Below, one piece after another: positions 53,310 to 62,670 of a stretch of DNA of 64,000 nt. A model generated the notes under the pieces. It saw nothing but the letters and a program-made list of their open reading frames with translations. It made no database searches and was not told the origin of the DNA. Position numbers and translations under genes: made by a program. The DNA comes from Cellulomonas pakistanensis (GTDB lineage Bacteria > Actinomycetota > Actinomycetes > Actinomycetales > Cellulomonadaceae). The stretch lies in assembly GCF_016862755.1 (NCBI RefSeq), contig NZ_BONO01000021.1, positions 25,951 to 89,950 on the forward strand, given 5' to 3'. Numbering within the stretch: the first letter of the stretch is position 1; every line of letters starts with the position of its first letter.

Positions 53310-54983
53310 ATGGACCCGCGCGCCGGAACCCCTGCCCAGCCGTCCGACCTGGTCGACGTCGACGCGATGCTCGCCGCCTACTACGACCGCCGCCCCGACC
53401 TGGAGGACCCCGCGCAGCGCGTGGTGTTCGGCACCAGCGGCCACCGCGGCTCCAGCCTCGACGGCGCCTTCAACGAGGCGCACATCGTCGCGATCACCGC
53501 CGCGATCGTGGAGTACCGCCGGAACCAGGGCACCGACGGGCCCCTGTTCATCGGGCGGGACACCCACGGCCTGTCCGAGCCCGCGTGGCGGACCGCGCTC
53601 GAGGTGCTGGCCGCCGCCGGCGTCGAGGTGCGCGTGGACGCCCGCGACTCCTGGACCCCGACCCCCGCCGTGTCGCACGCGATCCTGCTGCACAACGGCG
53701 CGGCGACCTCCGAGGGCGTGCGCGCCTCCGGCCCCGGCCTCGCCGACGGCATCGTCGTCACCCCCTCGCACAACCCGCCCCGCGACGGCGGCTTCAAGTA
53801 CAACCCGCCGCACGGCGGCCCCGCCGGGTCCGACGCCACGTCGTGGATCGCCGACCGCGCCAACGAGCTGCTGGCGGGCGGCGTCGACCGGGTGCCGCGC
53901 GTGGGGGTGGACGCCGCACTGGCCGCGGACACCACCCGCAAGCACGACTTCCTCGGCGCGTACGTCGACGACCTGTCGCACGTGCTCGACCTGGACGCGA
54001 TCCGGTCGGCCGGCGTGCGGATCGGCGCCGACCCGCTCGGCGGCGCCTCCGTCGAGTACTGGGGCGCCATCGCCGAGCGCTACGGGCTCGACCTCACCGT
54101 CGTGAACCCGAAGGTCGACCCGCGCTGGTCGTTCATGACGCTCGACTGGGACGGCAAGATCCGGATGGACTGCTCGTCCCCGTCGGCGATGGCGTCGCTG
54201 GTGAACGCGATGCAGGGCGACTCGCCGTTCGACATCGCGACCGGCAACGACGCGGACTCGGACCGGCACGGCATCGTCACGCCGGACGCCGGCCTGATGA
54301 ACCCGAACCACTACCTCGCGGTGGCGATCGGCTACCTGTACGCGGGCGCCCGACCGGGCTGGCCGGCCGACGCCGCGATCGGCAAGACCCTGGTGTCGTC
54401 CTCGCTGATCGACCGGGTCGCGGGCAGCCTCGGCCGCCGCCTGCTGGAGGTGCCGGTCGGGTTCAAGTGGTTCGTCCCCGGCCTGCTCGACGGCTCGGTC
54501 GGCTTCGGCGGCGAGGAGTCCGCGGGCGCGTCGTTCCTCCGCAAGGACGGCACCGTCTGGACCACCGACAAGGACGGGATCATCCTGGCGCTGCTCGCCT
54601 CGGAGATCCTCGCGACGACCGGCAGGACGCCGTCCCAGCACCACGCGGACCTGGTCGCCGGGTTCGGCGAGTCCTGGTACGCCCGGGTCGACGCGCCCGC
54701 GACGCTCGAGCAGAAGGCCACGCTCGGGAAGCTGTCGCCGGAGCAGGTCACCGCGACCACGCTCGCCGGTGAGGAGATCACCGCGAAGCTGACGTCCGCG
54801 CCGGGCAACGACGCGGCGATCGGCGGCCTCAAGGTCACGACGGAGAACGCCTGGTTCGCGGCCCGCCCGTCCGGCACCGAGAACGTGTACAAGATCTACG
54901 CCGAGTCGTTCGTCAGCCCGGAGCACCTGGCGCAGGTGCAGGAGGCGGCGAAGGACGTGGTCTCGGACGCCCTCGGCGCCTGA
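53310..54983 (+). CDS. pgm: Phosphoglucomutase (alpha-D-glucose phosphate-specific)
   Basis: Interconverts glucose 1- and 6-phosphate. The 557-residue product has [20 protein letters not shown], the catalytic serine loop [20 protein letters not shown], the metal-binding [11 protein letters not shown], the sugar-binding [12 protein letters not shown] and the phosphate-binding [16 protein letters not shown] 53310; CAGGAT ends 6 bases before it. A 12-bp hairpin terminator follows. Confidence 0.96.
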   Translation: MDPRAGTPAQPSDLVDVDAMLAAYYDRRPDLEDPAQRVVFGTSGHRGSSLDGAFNEAHIVAITAAIVEYRRNQGTDGPLFIGRDTHGLSEPAWRTALEVLAAAGVEVRVDARDSWTPTPAVSHAILLHNGAATSEGVRASGPGLADGIVVTPSHNPPRDGGFKYNPPHGGPAGSDATSWIADRANELLAGGVDRVPRVGVDAALAADTTRKHDFLGAYVDDLSHVLDLDAIRSAGVRIGADPLGGASVEYWGAIAERYGLDLTVVNPKVDPRWSFMTLDWDGKIRMDCSSPSAMASLVNAMQGDSPFDIATGNDADSDRHGIVTPDAGLMNPNHYLAVAIGYLYAGARPGWPADAAIGKTLVSSSLIDRVAGSLGRRLLEVPVGFKWFVPGLLDGSVGFGGEESAGASFLRKDGTVWTTDKDGIILALLASEILATTGRTPSQHHADLVAGFGESWYARVDAPATLEQKATLGKLSPEQVTATTLAGEEITAKLTSAPGNDAAIGGLKVTTENAWFAARPSGTENVYKIYAESFVSPEHLAQVQEAAKDVVSDALGA

Positions 54984-54990
54984 CCTCGAC

Positions 54991-55028
54991 GACGGCCCGC
55001 CCACGCCTCGCCGCGCGGGCGGGCCGTC
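54991..55028 (+). terminator. Terminator of pgm
   Basis: GACGGCCCGCCC (54991-55002) pairs perfectly with GGGCGGGCCGTC (55017-55028). Confidence 0.8.
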
Positions 55029-55035
55029 GCGCGCC

Positions 55036-55041
55036 TAGCGT
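55036..55041 (+). promoter_or_regulatory. -10 element of the 54-residue ORF
   Basis: TAGCGT, 34 bases before the ATG at 55075 and directly after the pgm terminator. Confidence 0.4.
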
Positions 55042-55074
55042 GGAACGCCCAGCCGCACAGCGAAGGAGCACGCG

Positions 55075-55239
55075 ATGAGCGAGGACGTCACGCCGTTCCC
55101 CGAGGACTCCCCCGACGCCCTGACCGAGCCCGACGTGGACGAGGTCCGCGACGACGAGGTGTCCGACGAGGAGGTGGCCCGGTCGATGCCGGATGCCAGC
55201 CCGTCCGACCAGGACCCCGGTTCCTACCTCAACCCCTGA
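55075..55239 (+). CDS. Small acidic protein, 54 residues
   Basis: An ORF with AAGGAG 6 bases before ATG 55075 and a separate -10 at 55036. The product starts MSEDVTPFPEDSPDALTEPD and about a third of all residues are Asp or Glu (VDEVRDDEVSDEEVARSM); it ends DPGSYLNP. No hydrophobic segment, so a soluble, probably disordered protein. Its own promoter and ribosome site make it credible. No family recognised. Confidence 0.6.
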   Translation: MSEDVTPFPEDSPDALTEPDVDEVRDDEVSDEEVARSMPDASPSDQDPGSYLNP

Positions 55240-55302
55240 TACCGCCCGTCGCGCCGGGCCTCGTGACGACCCGGCGCGGCGGAGCGACGACCTGGACCCC
55301 GT

Positions 55303-55340
55303 GAGGTCGTCACATCCGCGCGAGGTCGTCACATCCGCGC
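55303..55340. repeat. Two 19-bp direct repeats
   Basis: GAGGTCGTCACATCCGCGC occurs at 55303-55321 and 55322-55340, and its first 11 bases recur at 55341 in the terminator hairpin. Confidence 0.75.
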
Positions 55341-55368
55341 GAGGTCGTCACTCCTGAGTGACGACCTC
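55341..55368 (-). terminator. Terminator of the DUF998 gene
   Basis: GAGGTCGTCACT, loop CCTG, AGTGACGACCTC: a perfect 12-bp stem that contains the DUF998 stop codon. Confidence 0.7.
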
Positions 55369-55983
55369 GGCCCGTTCTGACGACCTCGCCGCGACGACCC
55401 GGAGCGCGAGCACCAGCGCCAGCGGCGCCAGCGACTCCGCGCCGGCCACGGCGCGCTCGGCGAGGCCCTCGACCGGCCCGCCCGCCGCGGCCACGAACCA
55501 GGCCAGCAGGCCGAGCAGCACCAGCGAGGCGGGCACCGCGAGCGCCGGGCGCAGCGGAGCCGGCCCCGAGCGGCGCGCGGACGCCGCGGGCCAGAGCGCC
55601 AGTGCCCCGAACGCCACCGCGGCCGCCACGCCGTGCGCGCCGGGCACCCGGTCGAGCGGCAGCAGCCCCACCGCGGCGGTCGCGACGCCGCCGAGCGCCA
55701 GCACCAGCCGGCCCGCCCGCGGCACGCCCCGCAGACCCGCCGCCGTCACCACGTGCGCCGCGCCGGTGGCCAGGAGCGCCGCGGTCATCACGCCGGGGTG
55801 CGGGACGTCGGCGGTCGCGAGCTCGCTGATCGTGCGGCGCATCGGGTCGAAGCCGGGGGCGAGCGCCTCCGCCAGCAGCCAGCCGCCGATCATCGTCACC
55901 GGCGCGACGACGGCCGAGCCGGTCGCCCACGCGGGCGGCGCGGTCGGGTCGTCGGGGCGCGGGCGGTCGGGGCTGCGGGGCAC
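55348..55983 (-). CDS. DUF998 family membrane protein
   Basis: A 211-residue protein with six helices. GWLLAEALAPGFDPMRRTIS followed by ELATADVPHPGVMTAALLAT is the DUF998 signature, and LPLDRVPGAHGVAAAVAFGA lies in the middle. GTG 55983 is 6 bases after TAGCGT, so leaderless. DUF998 proteins have no established role. Confidence 0.82.
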   Translation of the reverse strand: MPRSPDRPRPDDPTAPPAWATGSAVVAPVTMIGGWLLAEALAPGFDPMRRTISELATADVPHPGVMTAALLATGAAHVVTAAGLRGVPRAGRLVLALGGVATAAVGLLPLDRVPGAHGVAAAVAFGALALWPAASARRSGPAPLRPALAVPASLVLLGLLAWFVAAAGGPVEGLAERAVAGAESLAPLALVLALRVVAARSSERAEVVTQE

Positions 55984-55989
55984 CGCCGC

Positions 55990-55995
55990 ACGCTA
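55990..55995 (-). promoter_or_regulatory. -10 element of the DUF998 gene (leaderless)
   Basis: TAGCGT on the minus strand, 6 bases before the GTG at 55983. Confidence 0.5.
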
Positions 55996-56067
55996 ACCGG
56001 CACCCACGCCGTCCGCCCGTCCGCGTCCCCGGTCGCGGGCCCGGTCACCAGCCGCTAGACCGGAGGC

Positions 56068-56748
56068 ATGACCGCCCCCGACGCCCCGACCGCCGTCCTG
56101 CTCGACATCGACGGGACGCTCGTCGACTCGAACTTCCTGCACGTGCACGCCTGGGTCCGGGCGTTCGACGAGGCCGGCCACCCGGTCGACGCCTGGCGGG
56201 TGCACCGGCGGATCGGCATGGGCTCGGGCCGGCTGCTCGCCGAGCTGCTGGGCGACGACGCCGACCGGCTCGGCGACGAGGTGAAGGAGGCCCACACCGC
56301 GCGCTACGGCGAGCTGGCCGGCCTGCTCCGCCCGTTCGACGGCGCGCGGGACCTGGTGCGGGCGCTGGCCGACCGCGGCGCGCGGGTCGTGCTGTCGACG
56401 TCCGCGGCGCCGGAGGAGGTCGAGACGCTGCGCGCGGTGCTGGACGTCGACGACCTGGTGCAGATCACCGGCGCGGCGGACGTCGACGAGGCCAAGCCGG
56501 AGCCCGACCTGGTGCACGCGGCGCTCGAGCTCGCCGGGGTGCCCGCGGACCGGGCCGTGTTCGTCGGCGACTCGGTGTGGGACGTCGAGGCCGCGGCCCG
56601 GGCGGGCGTCACCTGCGTCGGCGTGCTCTCCGGCGGGACGTCCGAGGCGGAGCTCCGGGACGCCGGGGCGGCCGTCGTGGTCGAGGACGCGGCGGCGCTG
56701 CTCCGGGATCTCGACGACATCCCGGTGGGCGCCCTGCTCCGGGGCTGA
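56068..56748 (+). CDS. HAD family phosphatase
   Basis: A 226-residue HAD hydrolase of the phosphoglycolate/beta-phosphoglucomutase group. Motif I is VLLDIDGTLVDSN, motif II VVLSTSAAP, motif III lysine in DEAKPEPDLV and motif IV VFVGDSVWDVEAA. A helical cap lies between residues 20 and 85. ATG 56068. It is probably a small-metabolite phosphatase; substrate unknown. It stands alone between opposed genes. Confidence 0.9.
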   Translation: MTAPDAPTAVLLDIDGTLVDSNFLHVHAWVRAFDEAGHPVDAWRVHRRIGMGSGRLLAELLGDDADRLGDEVKEAHTARYGELAGLLRPFDGARDLVRALADRGARVVLSTSAAPEEVETLRAVLDVDDLVQITGAADVDEAKPEPDLVHAALELAGVPADRAVFVGDSVWDVEAAARAGVTCVGVLSGGTSEAELRDAGAAVVVEDAAALLRDLDDIPVGALLRG

Positions 56749-56753
56749 CCCCC

Positions 56754-57047
56754 TCAGCGGGTCGGGTCGGCCACCAGGTCGGCGTACTCCGGGTGGTCCG
56801 CCACGAACGCGCGGACGAAGGGGCAGCGCGGCTCGATGCGGTCGCCCGCCGCGCGCACGGCGTCGAGCGCCTCGCGCACGAGGGTCGAGCCGATGCCGTG
56901 GCCCTCCTGCCGCGGGTCGACCTCGGTGTGCGTGAACACCACCACCCCGTCCCGCCGCTGGTACTCCGCGACCCCGAGGACGGTGCCGTCGTCGTCGGCG
57001 ATCTCGAACCGCTGCTCGTCGGCCCGGTCGGACACGTGCGTCGTCAT
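56754..57047 (-). CDS. GNAT-like N-acetyltransferase (YjdJ/NATD1 type)
   Basis: A 97-residue minimal GNAT. VLGVAEYQRRDGVVVFTHTE, VDPRQEGHGIGSTLVREALD (acetyl-CoA loop) and PRCPFVRAFVADHPEYADLV are diagnostic of the small NATD1/YjdJ class. ATG 57047 has GATACT 7 bases upstream, a one-mismatch -10. Acceptor unknown. Confidence 0.88.
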   Translation of the reverse strand: MTTHVSDRADEQRFEIADDDGTVLGVAEYQRRDGVVVFTHTEVDPRQEGHGIGSTLVREALDAVRAAGDRIEPRCPFVRAFVADHPEYADLVADPTR

Positions 57048-57118
57048 GCCCCCGAGTATCCGGTCCACCGACCGATATGTGCGAGCGCGGTGTCGGCGGC
57101 GGGTGCCAGACTGGCGGC

Positions 57119-58456
57119 GTGCTGGGGCCCTACCGCGACGTCCTGTCCCGTCCCGGGGCGCTGGCGTTCTCCTCCGCCGGCGTGATCGCCCGGCTCCCGA
57201 TGTCCATGGTCGGCATCGGGATCGTGCTGATGATCGAGGCGCTGTACGACTCGTACGGCCTCGCGGGCAGCGTCTCCGCCGCCTACGTCCTCGCCCAGGC
57301 GGTGTGCTCGCCGCAGCTCTCGCGCCTGGTGGACCTGCACGGGCAGGCGCGCGTGATGCGGCCCGCCGTGACCGTCTCCGCGTCGGCGCTGGTGGCGCTG
57401 ATCGCGTGCGCCCTGGCGGGCGCCCCGGTGTGGTCGCTGTACGCCACGGCGGTCCTGGTCGGCGCCACCGTCGGGTCCTTCGGCGCCCTGGTCCGCGCCC
57501 GCTGGTCGCACGTCGTCGCCGACCCGCGTGCGCTGCACACGGCCTACTCGCTCGAGTCGGCCCTCGACGAGCTGGTGTTCGTCGTCGGCCCGATCCTCGC
57601 CACGACGCTCGCCACGGCGGTGGCGCCGGCGGCCGGCCTCGTGGTGCCGGTCGTCGGCATGCTGCTCGGCGGGTTCTGGTTCCTCGCGCAGCGCCGGACC
57701 CAGCCCCCGCCGCACCCGCGCGAGGAGCTGACGGCGCCCGACGGGACGCCCGTGCGCCGCCGCTCGGTCATGCGGTCCTGGGGGATGGTCGTGCTGGCCG
57801 TCGTGTTCGTCGCGATGGGCGCGATCTTCGGCGCCACCGACGTGAGCACGGTCGCGTTCGCCGAGGAGGCCGGGCGGGCCGGCCTGGCGGGCGTGATCCT
57901 CGCGGTGTTCGCGTGCGGGTCCCTCATCTCCGGCCTGCTGTACGGCGCCAGGCACTGGGCGTCGCCGCTGTGGCGCCGGTTCGCGATCGGCATGGTGGCG
58001 CTGGCGCTGGGCGCCTCCCTGTTCGTGCTCGTCGACTCGATGGCGATGCTCGCGGTCGTCATGTTCGTCGCCGGGTTCGCGATCGCACCGACCCTCATCA
58101 ACGGCAACGCGCTGGTGCAGGAGCTGGTGCCGCGGGAGCGGCTCACCGAGGGGCTGACCTGGGTCGGCACCTCGCTCGGCGTCGGCGTCTCCATCGGCTC
58201 GTGGGTCGCGGGCCTGCTGATCGACCGGCAGGGCTCGCACGGCGGGTACCTCGTCGTGGTGGCCGCGGCGGTGCTCGCGGTCGTCGCGGTCCTGTGCTCG
58301 TTGCGGACCCTGCGCGCCGGGACGGCGGCGGCCGTCCCGGCGCCGGGCACGGACGCGGCCGCCGCGACCACGCGGCTCGGGGACGCGGACGCCGAGGCGG
58401 ACGGCCTGGCCGCCGCCGAGGACGGCGCCGCGCCGCGGGGGGACGCGCGGCGCTGA
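57119..58456 (+). CDS. MFS transporter
   Basis: A 445-residue protein with 12 membrane helices. MFS motif A-like QLSRLVDLHGQARVMRPAVT follows helix 2, and SLESALDELVFVVGPILATT marks the helix 5 region of the drug-efflux group. The C-terminal ~45 residues are an Ala/Asp/Gly tail in the cytosol. GTG 57119 was chosen; the longer frame from 57077 is not hydrophobic. Similar proteins are common in actinobacteria; substrate unknown. Confidence 0.85.
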   Translation: MLGPYRDVLSRPGALAFSSAGVIARLPMSMVGIGIVLMIEALYDSYGLAGSVSAAYVLAQAVCSPQLSRLVDLHGQARVMRPAVTVSASALVALIACALAGAPVWSLYATAVLVGATVGSFGALVRARWSHVVADPRALHTAYSLESALDELVFVVGPILATTLATAVAPAAGLVVPVVGMLLGGFWFLAQRRTQPPPHPREELTAPDGTPVRRRSVMRSWGMVVLAVVFVAMGAIFGATDVSTVAFAEEAGRAGLAGVILAVFACGSLISGLLYGARHWASPLWRRFAIGMVALALGASLFVLVDSMAMLAVVMFVAGFAIAPTLINGNALVQELVPRERLTEGLTWVGTSLGVGVSIGSWVAGLLIDRQGSHGGYLVVVAAAVLAVVAVLCSLRTLRAGTAAAVPAPGTDAAAATTRLGDADAEADGLAAAEDGAAPRGDARR

Positions 58457-58629
58457 CCTCCCGCGCCCCGGGAGCCGGTGGCCCTCGCCACCTCGCCCCG
58501 AGGTGCCGACGCGCCGCGTCCGCGACAGGGTGGAGGGCGTCCGTGACCGACGAGACGCCGTCCCCGCTGGCGGTTCGCGAAGTCATGGGATGAATATGGC
58601 TCCCACACGACTACGACAGGAGCGAGCCC

Positions 58630-60402
58630 GTGGCACGCAGCAGCACGGTGGCCGACCAGCTCGTCGCCCAGGTGGTGGCGGCGGGTGCGACCCACATCTA
58701 CGGCATCGTCGGGGACAGCCTGAACCCGGTGGTGGACGCCGTCCGGCGAGCGGCGGCGGCCGGCGAGAACATCCAGTGGGTCCACGTCCGGCACGAGGAG
58801 GCGGCGGCGTTCGCCGCGGCGGCCGAGGCCGAGATCACGGGCCGGCTCGCCGTGTGCGCGGGATCCTGCGGCCCGGGCAACCTGCACCTGATCAACGGCC
58901 TGTACGACGCGAACCGCAGTCGCGTGCCGGTGCTCGCGATCGCGTCGCACATCCCGAGCGCGCAGATCGGCACGCAGTACTTCCAGGAGACGCACCCGGA
59001 CCGGCTGTTCGTCGAGTGCTCGGTGTACTCGGAGATGATCTCGTCCGCCGCGCAGGCGCCGCGGGTCATCCGCAGCGCCATCCACCACGCCTACGGCGCC
59101 CCCGGGGTCGCGGTCCTCACGCTGCCCGGCGACGTCGCCGACCTCGAGGCCCCGGCACCGGGACCCGACACCCTGGTCCGGCCGCGCGCGCCGCGCGTGG
59201 TCCCGGCGGAGGCCGACGTCGCCGCCCTGGCCGCCGCGATCGACGACGCCAAGAAGGTCACGATCCTGGCGGGGGCGGGTGTCCGCGGCGCGCGCGACGA
59301 CGTCCTCGCGCTCGCGGAGCGGATCTCGGCGCCCGTGGGGCACAGCCTGCGCGGCAAGGAGCACATCCAGTACGACAACCCGTTCGACGTCGGGATGACG
59401 GGCCTGCTCGGCTACGGCGCGCTCCAGGCCGCGCTGGACGAGGCCGACCTGCTGATCCTGCTCGGCACCGACTTCCCGTACGACCAGTTCCTGCCGGCCG
59501 ACGTCCGCACGGCGCAGGTCGACGTCGAGCCCACCCGGCTCGGCCGCCGCACCCGCAACGACGTGGCCGTCGTCGGCGACGTCGGCGAGACCGTGCGCGC
59601 GCTGCTGCCGCTGGTGGAGCGCAAGAAGTCCCGCCGGTTCCTCGACCAGATGCTCAAGAAGCACGAGAAGGCGATGGGCGGGATCGTCGGCGCGTACACC
59701 AAGGACGTCGAGCACCACCTCCCCATCCACCCGGAGTACGCGGCCGTCCTGCTGGACGAGGAGGCGGCCGACGACGCCGTGTTCACCGTGGACACCGGCA
59801 TGGGCAACGTGTGGTCGGCGCGCTACCTCACCCCGAACGGCCGCCGCCGGGTCATCGGCTCCTTCCTGCACGGGTCGATGGCCAACGCGGTCCCGCACGC
59901 GATCGGCGCGGCGCTGGCGGCCCGGGACTCCGGGGCCGAGCAGAAGCACGTCGTGGCGATCGCCGGCGACGGCGGCCTGTCCATGCTGCTCGGGGAGCTC
60001 ATCACGCTCGTGCAGTACGACCTGCCGGTGAAGATCATCCTGTTCGACAACGCGTCGCTCGGCATGGTGCGCCTGGAGATGCTGGTCGACGGCCTGCCGA
60101 GCCACGGCACGGACTCGCCGCCGATCGACTACGCCGCGGTCGGCGCCGCCCTGGGCATCCCGTCGGTGCGGGTCGAGGACCCGACCCAGATCCGGTCGGC
60201 GCTGCGGCAGGCGTTCGCGCACGACGGCCCCGCGCTGGTCGACCTGGTGACCGACCCGCGCGCGCTGTCGATCCCGCCCAAGATCACGCGCCAGCAGGTC
60301 GGCGGGTTCACCGCGGCGATGAGCAAGGAGATCCTCGGCGGCGGCATGGGCGAGGTCATGGCGATGGCCCGCTCGAACCTCCGCAACGTCCCGCGCCCCT
60401 GA
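58630..60402 (+). CDS. poxB: Pyruvate dehydrogenase (quinone)/pyruvate oxidase PoxB-like
   Basis: A thiamine-diphosphate, FAD-dependent enzyme that turns pyruvate into acetate and CO2 at the membrane. The 590-residue product has the catalytic Glu region VHVRHEEAAAFAAAAEAEI, AVCAGSCGPGNLHLINGLYD, the FAD domain (GTDFPYDQFLP), and the ThDP motif AGDGGLSMLLGELITLVQYD ending ILFDNASLG. The C-terminus QVGGFTAAMSKEILGGG resembles the amphipathic lipid-activated end of E. coli PoxB. GTG 58630 has AGGAG 9 bases upstream. Confidence 0.92.
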   Translation: MARSSTVADQLVAQVVAAGATHIYGIVGDSLNPVVDAVRRAAAAGENIQWVHVRHEEAAAFAAAAEAEITGRLAVCAGSCGPGNLHLINGLYDANRSRVPVLAIASHIPSAQIGTQYFQETHPDRLFVECSVYSEMISSAAQAPRVIRSAIHHAYGAPGVAVLTLPGDVADLEAPAPGPDTLVRPRAPRVVPAEADVAALAAAIDDAKKVTILAGAGVRGARDDVLALAERISAPVGHSLRGKEHIQYDNPFDVGMTGLLGYGALQAALDEADLLILLGTDFPYDQFLPADVRTAQVDVEPTRLGRRTRNDVAVVGDVGETVRALLPLVERKKSRRFLDQMLKKHEKAMGGIVGAYTKDVEHHLPIHPEYAAVLLDEEAADDAVFTVDTGMGNVWSARYLTPNGRRRVIGSFLHGSMANAVPHAIGAALAARDSGAEQKHVVAIAGDGGLSMLLGELITLVQYDLPVKIILFDNASLGMVRLEMLVDGLPSHGTDSPPIDYAAVGAALGIPSVRVEDPTQIRSALRQAFAHDGPALVDLVTDPRALSIPPKITRQQVGGFTAAMSKEILGGGMGEVMAMARSNLRNVPRP

Positions 60403-60411
60403 CGCCGGGAA

Positions 60412-60485
60412 CGCCGAGACCCACTGATCCGGTCGAGGCCCCCACCCGCGGGCGTGGGGGTCGGCCGGATCAGTGGGTCTCGGCG
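60412..60485. terminator. Strong bidirectional terminator between poxB and gntP
   Basis: A perfect 21-bp outer stem (60412-60432 with 60465-60485, beginning CGCCGAGACCCACTGATCC) encloses a second hairpin CCCCCAC/GTGGGGG. It sits between convergent genes. Confidence 0.88.
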
Positions 60486-60499
60486 ACGGCCGACGGCCG

Positions 60500-61882
60500 C
60501 TAGACGATCACGAAGATCAGCGCCGCGATCGCGAAGCCCATCACGCCGATCATCGTCTCCATGACGGTCCAGGTCTTGAACGTCGTCTTCACGTCCATGT
60601 CGAAGAACCGGCCGACCAGCCAGAAGCCGGAGTCGTTGACGTGGCTCAGCACCACCGAGCCGGCCGCCACGGCGACGACCATCGTGGCGAGCTCGATCGG
60701 GCTGTAGCCGCCCGCCGCGACCGCCGGGGCGATCAGGCCCGCGGCCGTGGTCAGCGCGACCGTGGCCGAGCCCTGCGCGACGCGCAGGATCGCGGCGATG
60801 AGGAAGCCGGCCACGATCACCGGGATGCCGAGGTCGCCGAGCACGTCGGCGAGCGCGTCGCCGATGCCCGAGGCGCGGAGCACGCCGCCGAACATGCCGC
60901 CGGCGCCGGTGATGAGGATGACGGACGACACCGGGCCGAGGGCGGAGTCGAGGATCTTCTCCACCATCGAGCCGGAGGTGCCGCGCCGGCGGCCGAGCAC
61001 GTACGTCGCCACCAGGACGGTGACGAGCAGCGCGACCGGGGTCTGGCCGAGCGCCCGGACCGCCTGCACCCACGGCGCGTCGCCGTCGACGGTGCCGGCA
61101 GCGCGCAGCGCGTCGAGCCCGGTGTTGGCGAAGATGAGGACGAGCGGCAGCAGCAGCAGCGCGACCACGGTGCCGAAGGCGGGCGGGTTCGCCTTGGCCT
61201 CCTCGTCGGCCTCGCCCAGGATCGCCGGGATCGGCAGGTTGATGCGGCGGCCGGTGAACAGACCGAACAGGTACGCGGTGACGAACCAGGTCGGGATCGC
61301 GACGACGAAGCCGATCGCCAGGACCGTCGCGATGTTGGCGCCGAGCAGCTCGGTGGCCGCCACCGGGCCGGGGTGCGGGGGCACGTAGATGTGCATGACC
61401 GAGAACGCACCGGCGACCGGCAGCCCGTAGAGCAGCAGCGACCCGCCCAGGCGGCGCGCGACGGCGAACACGATGGGGAGCATGACGACGAGGCCCGCGT
61501 CGAAGAAGATCGGGAACCCGAAGATGAGCGACGCGATGCCGAGCGCGAACGGTGCCCGGTTCTCGCCGAACTTCCTGATCAGGAAGTCCGCGAGCACCTG
61601 CGCCCCGCCGCTGGTCTCGACCAGCCGCCCGAGCATCGCGCCGAGCGCCACGAGCAGCGCCACGCTGGCGAGCGTCGACCCGAAGCCGGACAGCATCACC
61701 GGGACCACGGACCCGATCGGGATGCCGGTGGCCACGGCGGTGAGCAGGCTGATGAGGACGAGCGCGACGAACGCGTGCATCTTCAGCCAGATGATCAGGA
61801 CGAGCAGGAGGGCGATGGCGCCCGCCGCGATGGCGAGCAGGGGGCCCGCGGTGAGGGTCTGGACCCAGTCCTCAGGTGTCAT
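60500..61882 (-). CDS. gntP: GntP family gluconate:H+ symporter
   Basis: Imports gluconate. The 460-residue product has 12-14 helices with family motifs GFPIFFDAGLVVMLPIVFAV, HIYVPPHPGPVAATELLGAN and SVVLSHVNDSGFWLVGRFF. ATG 61882, 105 bases downstream of gntK, with which it forms the gluconate operon. A strong hairpin terminates the operon. Confidence 0.93.
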   Translation of the reverse strand: MTPEDWVQTLTAGPLLAIAAGAIALLLVLIIWLKMHAFVALVLISLLTAVATGIPIGSVVPVMLSGFGSTLASVALLVALGAMLGRLVETSGGAQVLADFLIRKFGENRAPFALGIASLIFGFPIFFDAGLVVMLPIVFAVARRLGGSLLLYGLPVAGAFSVMHIYVPPHPGPVAATELLGANIATVLAIGFVVAIPTWFVTAYLFGLFTGRRINLPIPAILGEADEEAKANPPAFGTVVALLLLPLVLIFANTGLDALRAAGTVDGDAPWVQAVRALGQTPVALLVTVLVATYVLGRRRGTSGSMVEKILDSALGPVSSVILITGAGGMFGGVLRASGIGDALADVLGDLGIPVIVAGFLIAAILRVAQGSATVALTTAAGLIAPAVAAGGYSPIELATMVVAVAAGSVVLSHVNDSGFWLVGRFFDMDVKTTFKTWTVMETMIGVMGFAIAALIFVIV

Positions 61883-61987
61883 GGTGTCTCCGTCGACGGT
61901 GTGGCGGTGGGGTGCTGCGAGGGGTGGTGCGAACGGTGCGGCCCGGGTCGGTGCCCGGGGTGGTGCGGGAGCTCGCGCGCGGGGCGG

Positions 61988-62587
61988 TCAGCGCCCGAGC
62001 TGCGCCAGGATGTCGTCCACGACGGCGGCCGGCCGCGCGGTGATGTCCACGCTGAACCCGTCCTCGTCGTCCTCGAGGTGCTCGAGGGTCGCGAGCTGCG
62101 AGGTGAGCATCTCGGGCTTCATGAAGTGGCCGGCGCGGCCCTGGATGCGGCCGGAGAGCAGCTCGTGCGTCCCGGTCAGGTGCACGAACCGCACGGGGCC
62201 CGCCTCGCGGATCCGGTCGCGGTACGCGCGGCGCAGCGCGCTGCACGGCACCACGGCGCTCTCGCCGGCCGCGGCGCGCTCGGCGAGCCAGTCCCGGATC
62301 CGGCCGAGCCACGGCCAGCGGTCCTCGTCGGTCAGCGGGGTGCCGGCGGACATCTTCGCGACGCTCTCCTCGGAGTGGAAGTCGTCGCCCTCGGCGAACG
62401 CCGCGTCGAGCTTCCCGGCGAGCAGCGCCGCGACGGTGGTCTTGCCGGAGCCGGCGACGCCCATCACGACGATGAGCTCGGGCCCGGGCCGGCGGCCGTG
62501 CCGGGCGGTCTCCCGCGTCGGGAGCGCCTCGTCGGCGTGGTCGCCGGTGGCGGGTGCGGCGTCCTCGGGCATGACGTCGATGTCCAT
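61988..62587 (-). CDS. gntK: Gluconokinase (GntK)
   Basis: Phosphorylates gluconate to 6-phosphogluconate. The 199-residue product has P-loop VVMGVAGSGKTTVAALLAG, FAEGDDFHSEESVAKMSAG, VVPCSALRRAYRDRIREAG and HFMKPEMLTSQLATLEHLE. A ~40-residue N-terminal extension rich in Ala, Asp and Glu precedes the usual start. ATG 62587 was chosen; GTG 62614 would extend through the probable operator. Confidence 0.93.
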   Translation of the reverse strand: MDIDVMPEDAAPATGDHADEALPTRETARHGRRPGPELIVVMGVAGSGKTTVAALLAGKLDAAFAEGDDFHSEESVAKMSAGTPLTDEDRWPWLGRIRDWLAERAAAGESAVVPCSALRRAYRDRIREAGPVRFVHLTGTHELLSGRIQGRAGHFMKPEMLTSQLATLEHLEDDEDGFSVDITARPAAVVDDILAQLGR

Positions 62588-62605
62588 GCGCAGAGCATCG
62601 CCCAC

Positions 62606-62615
62606 TGGTATCACC
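62606..62615. promoter_or_regulatory. FadR-class GntR operator between gntK and gntR
   Basis: TGGTATCACC resembles the TGGT-N3-ACCA sites of FCD-type GntR regulators, with one end base different. It lies in the 83-base divergent gap, 19 bases upstream of the gntK start. Confidence 0.45.
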
Positions 62616-62658
62616 TTTGTCCACCCCGGGGCGTGCGCGCAGGTCGGAGCCCGGCCCG

Positions 62659-62664
62659 TACCCT
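62659..62664 (+). promoter_or_regulatory. -10 element of gntR (leaderless)
   Basis: TACCCT, 6 bases before the GTG at 62671. Confidence 0.55.
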
Positions 62665-62670
62665 GGGACC

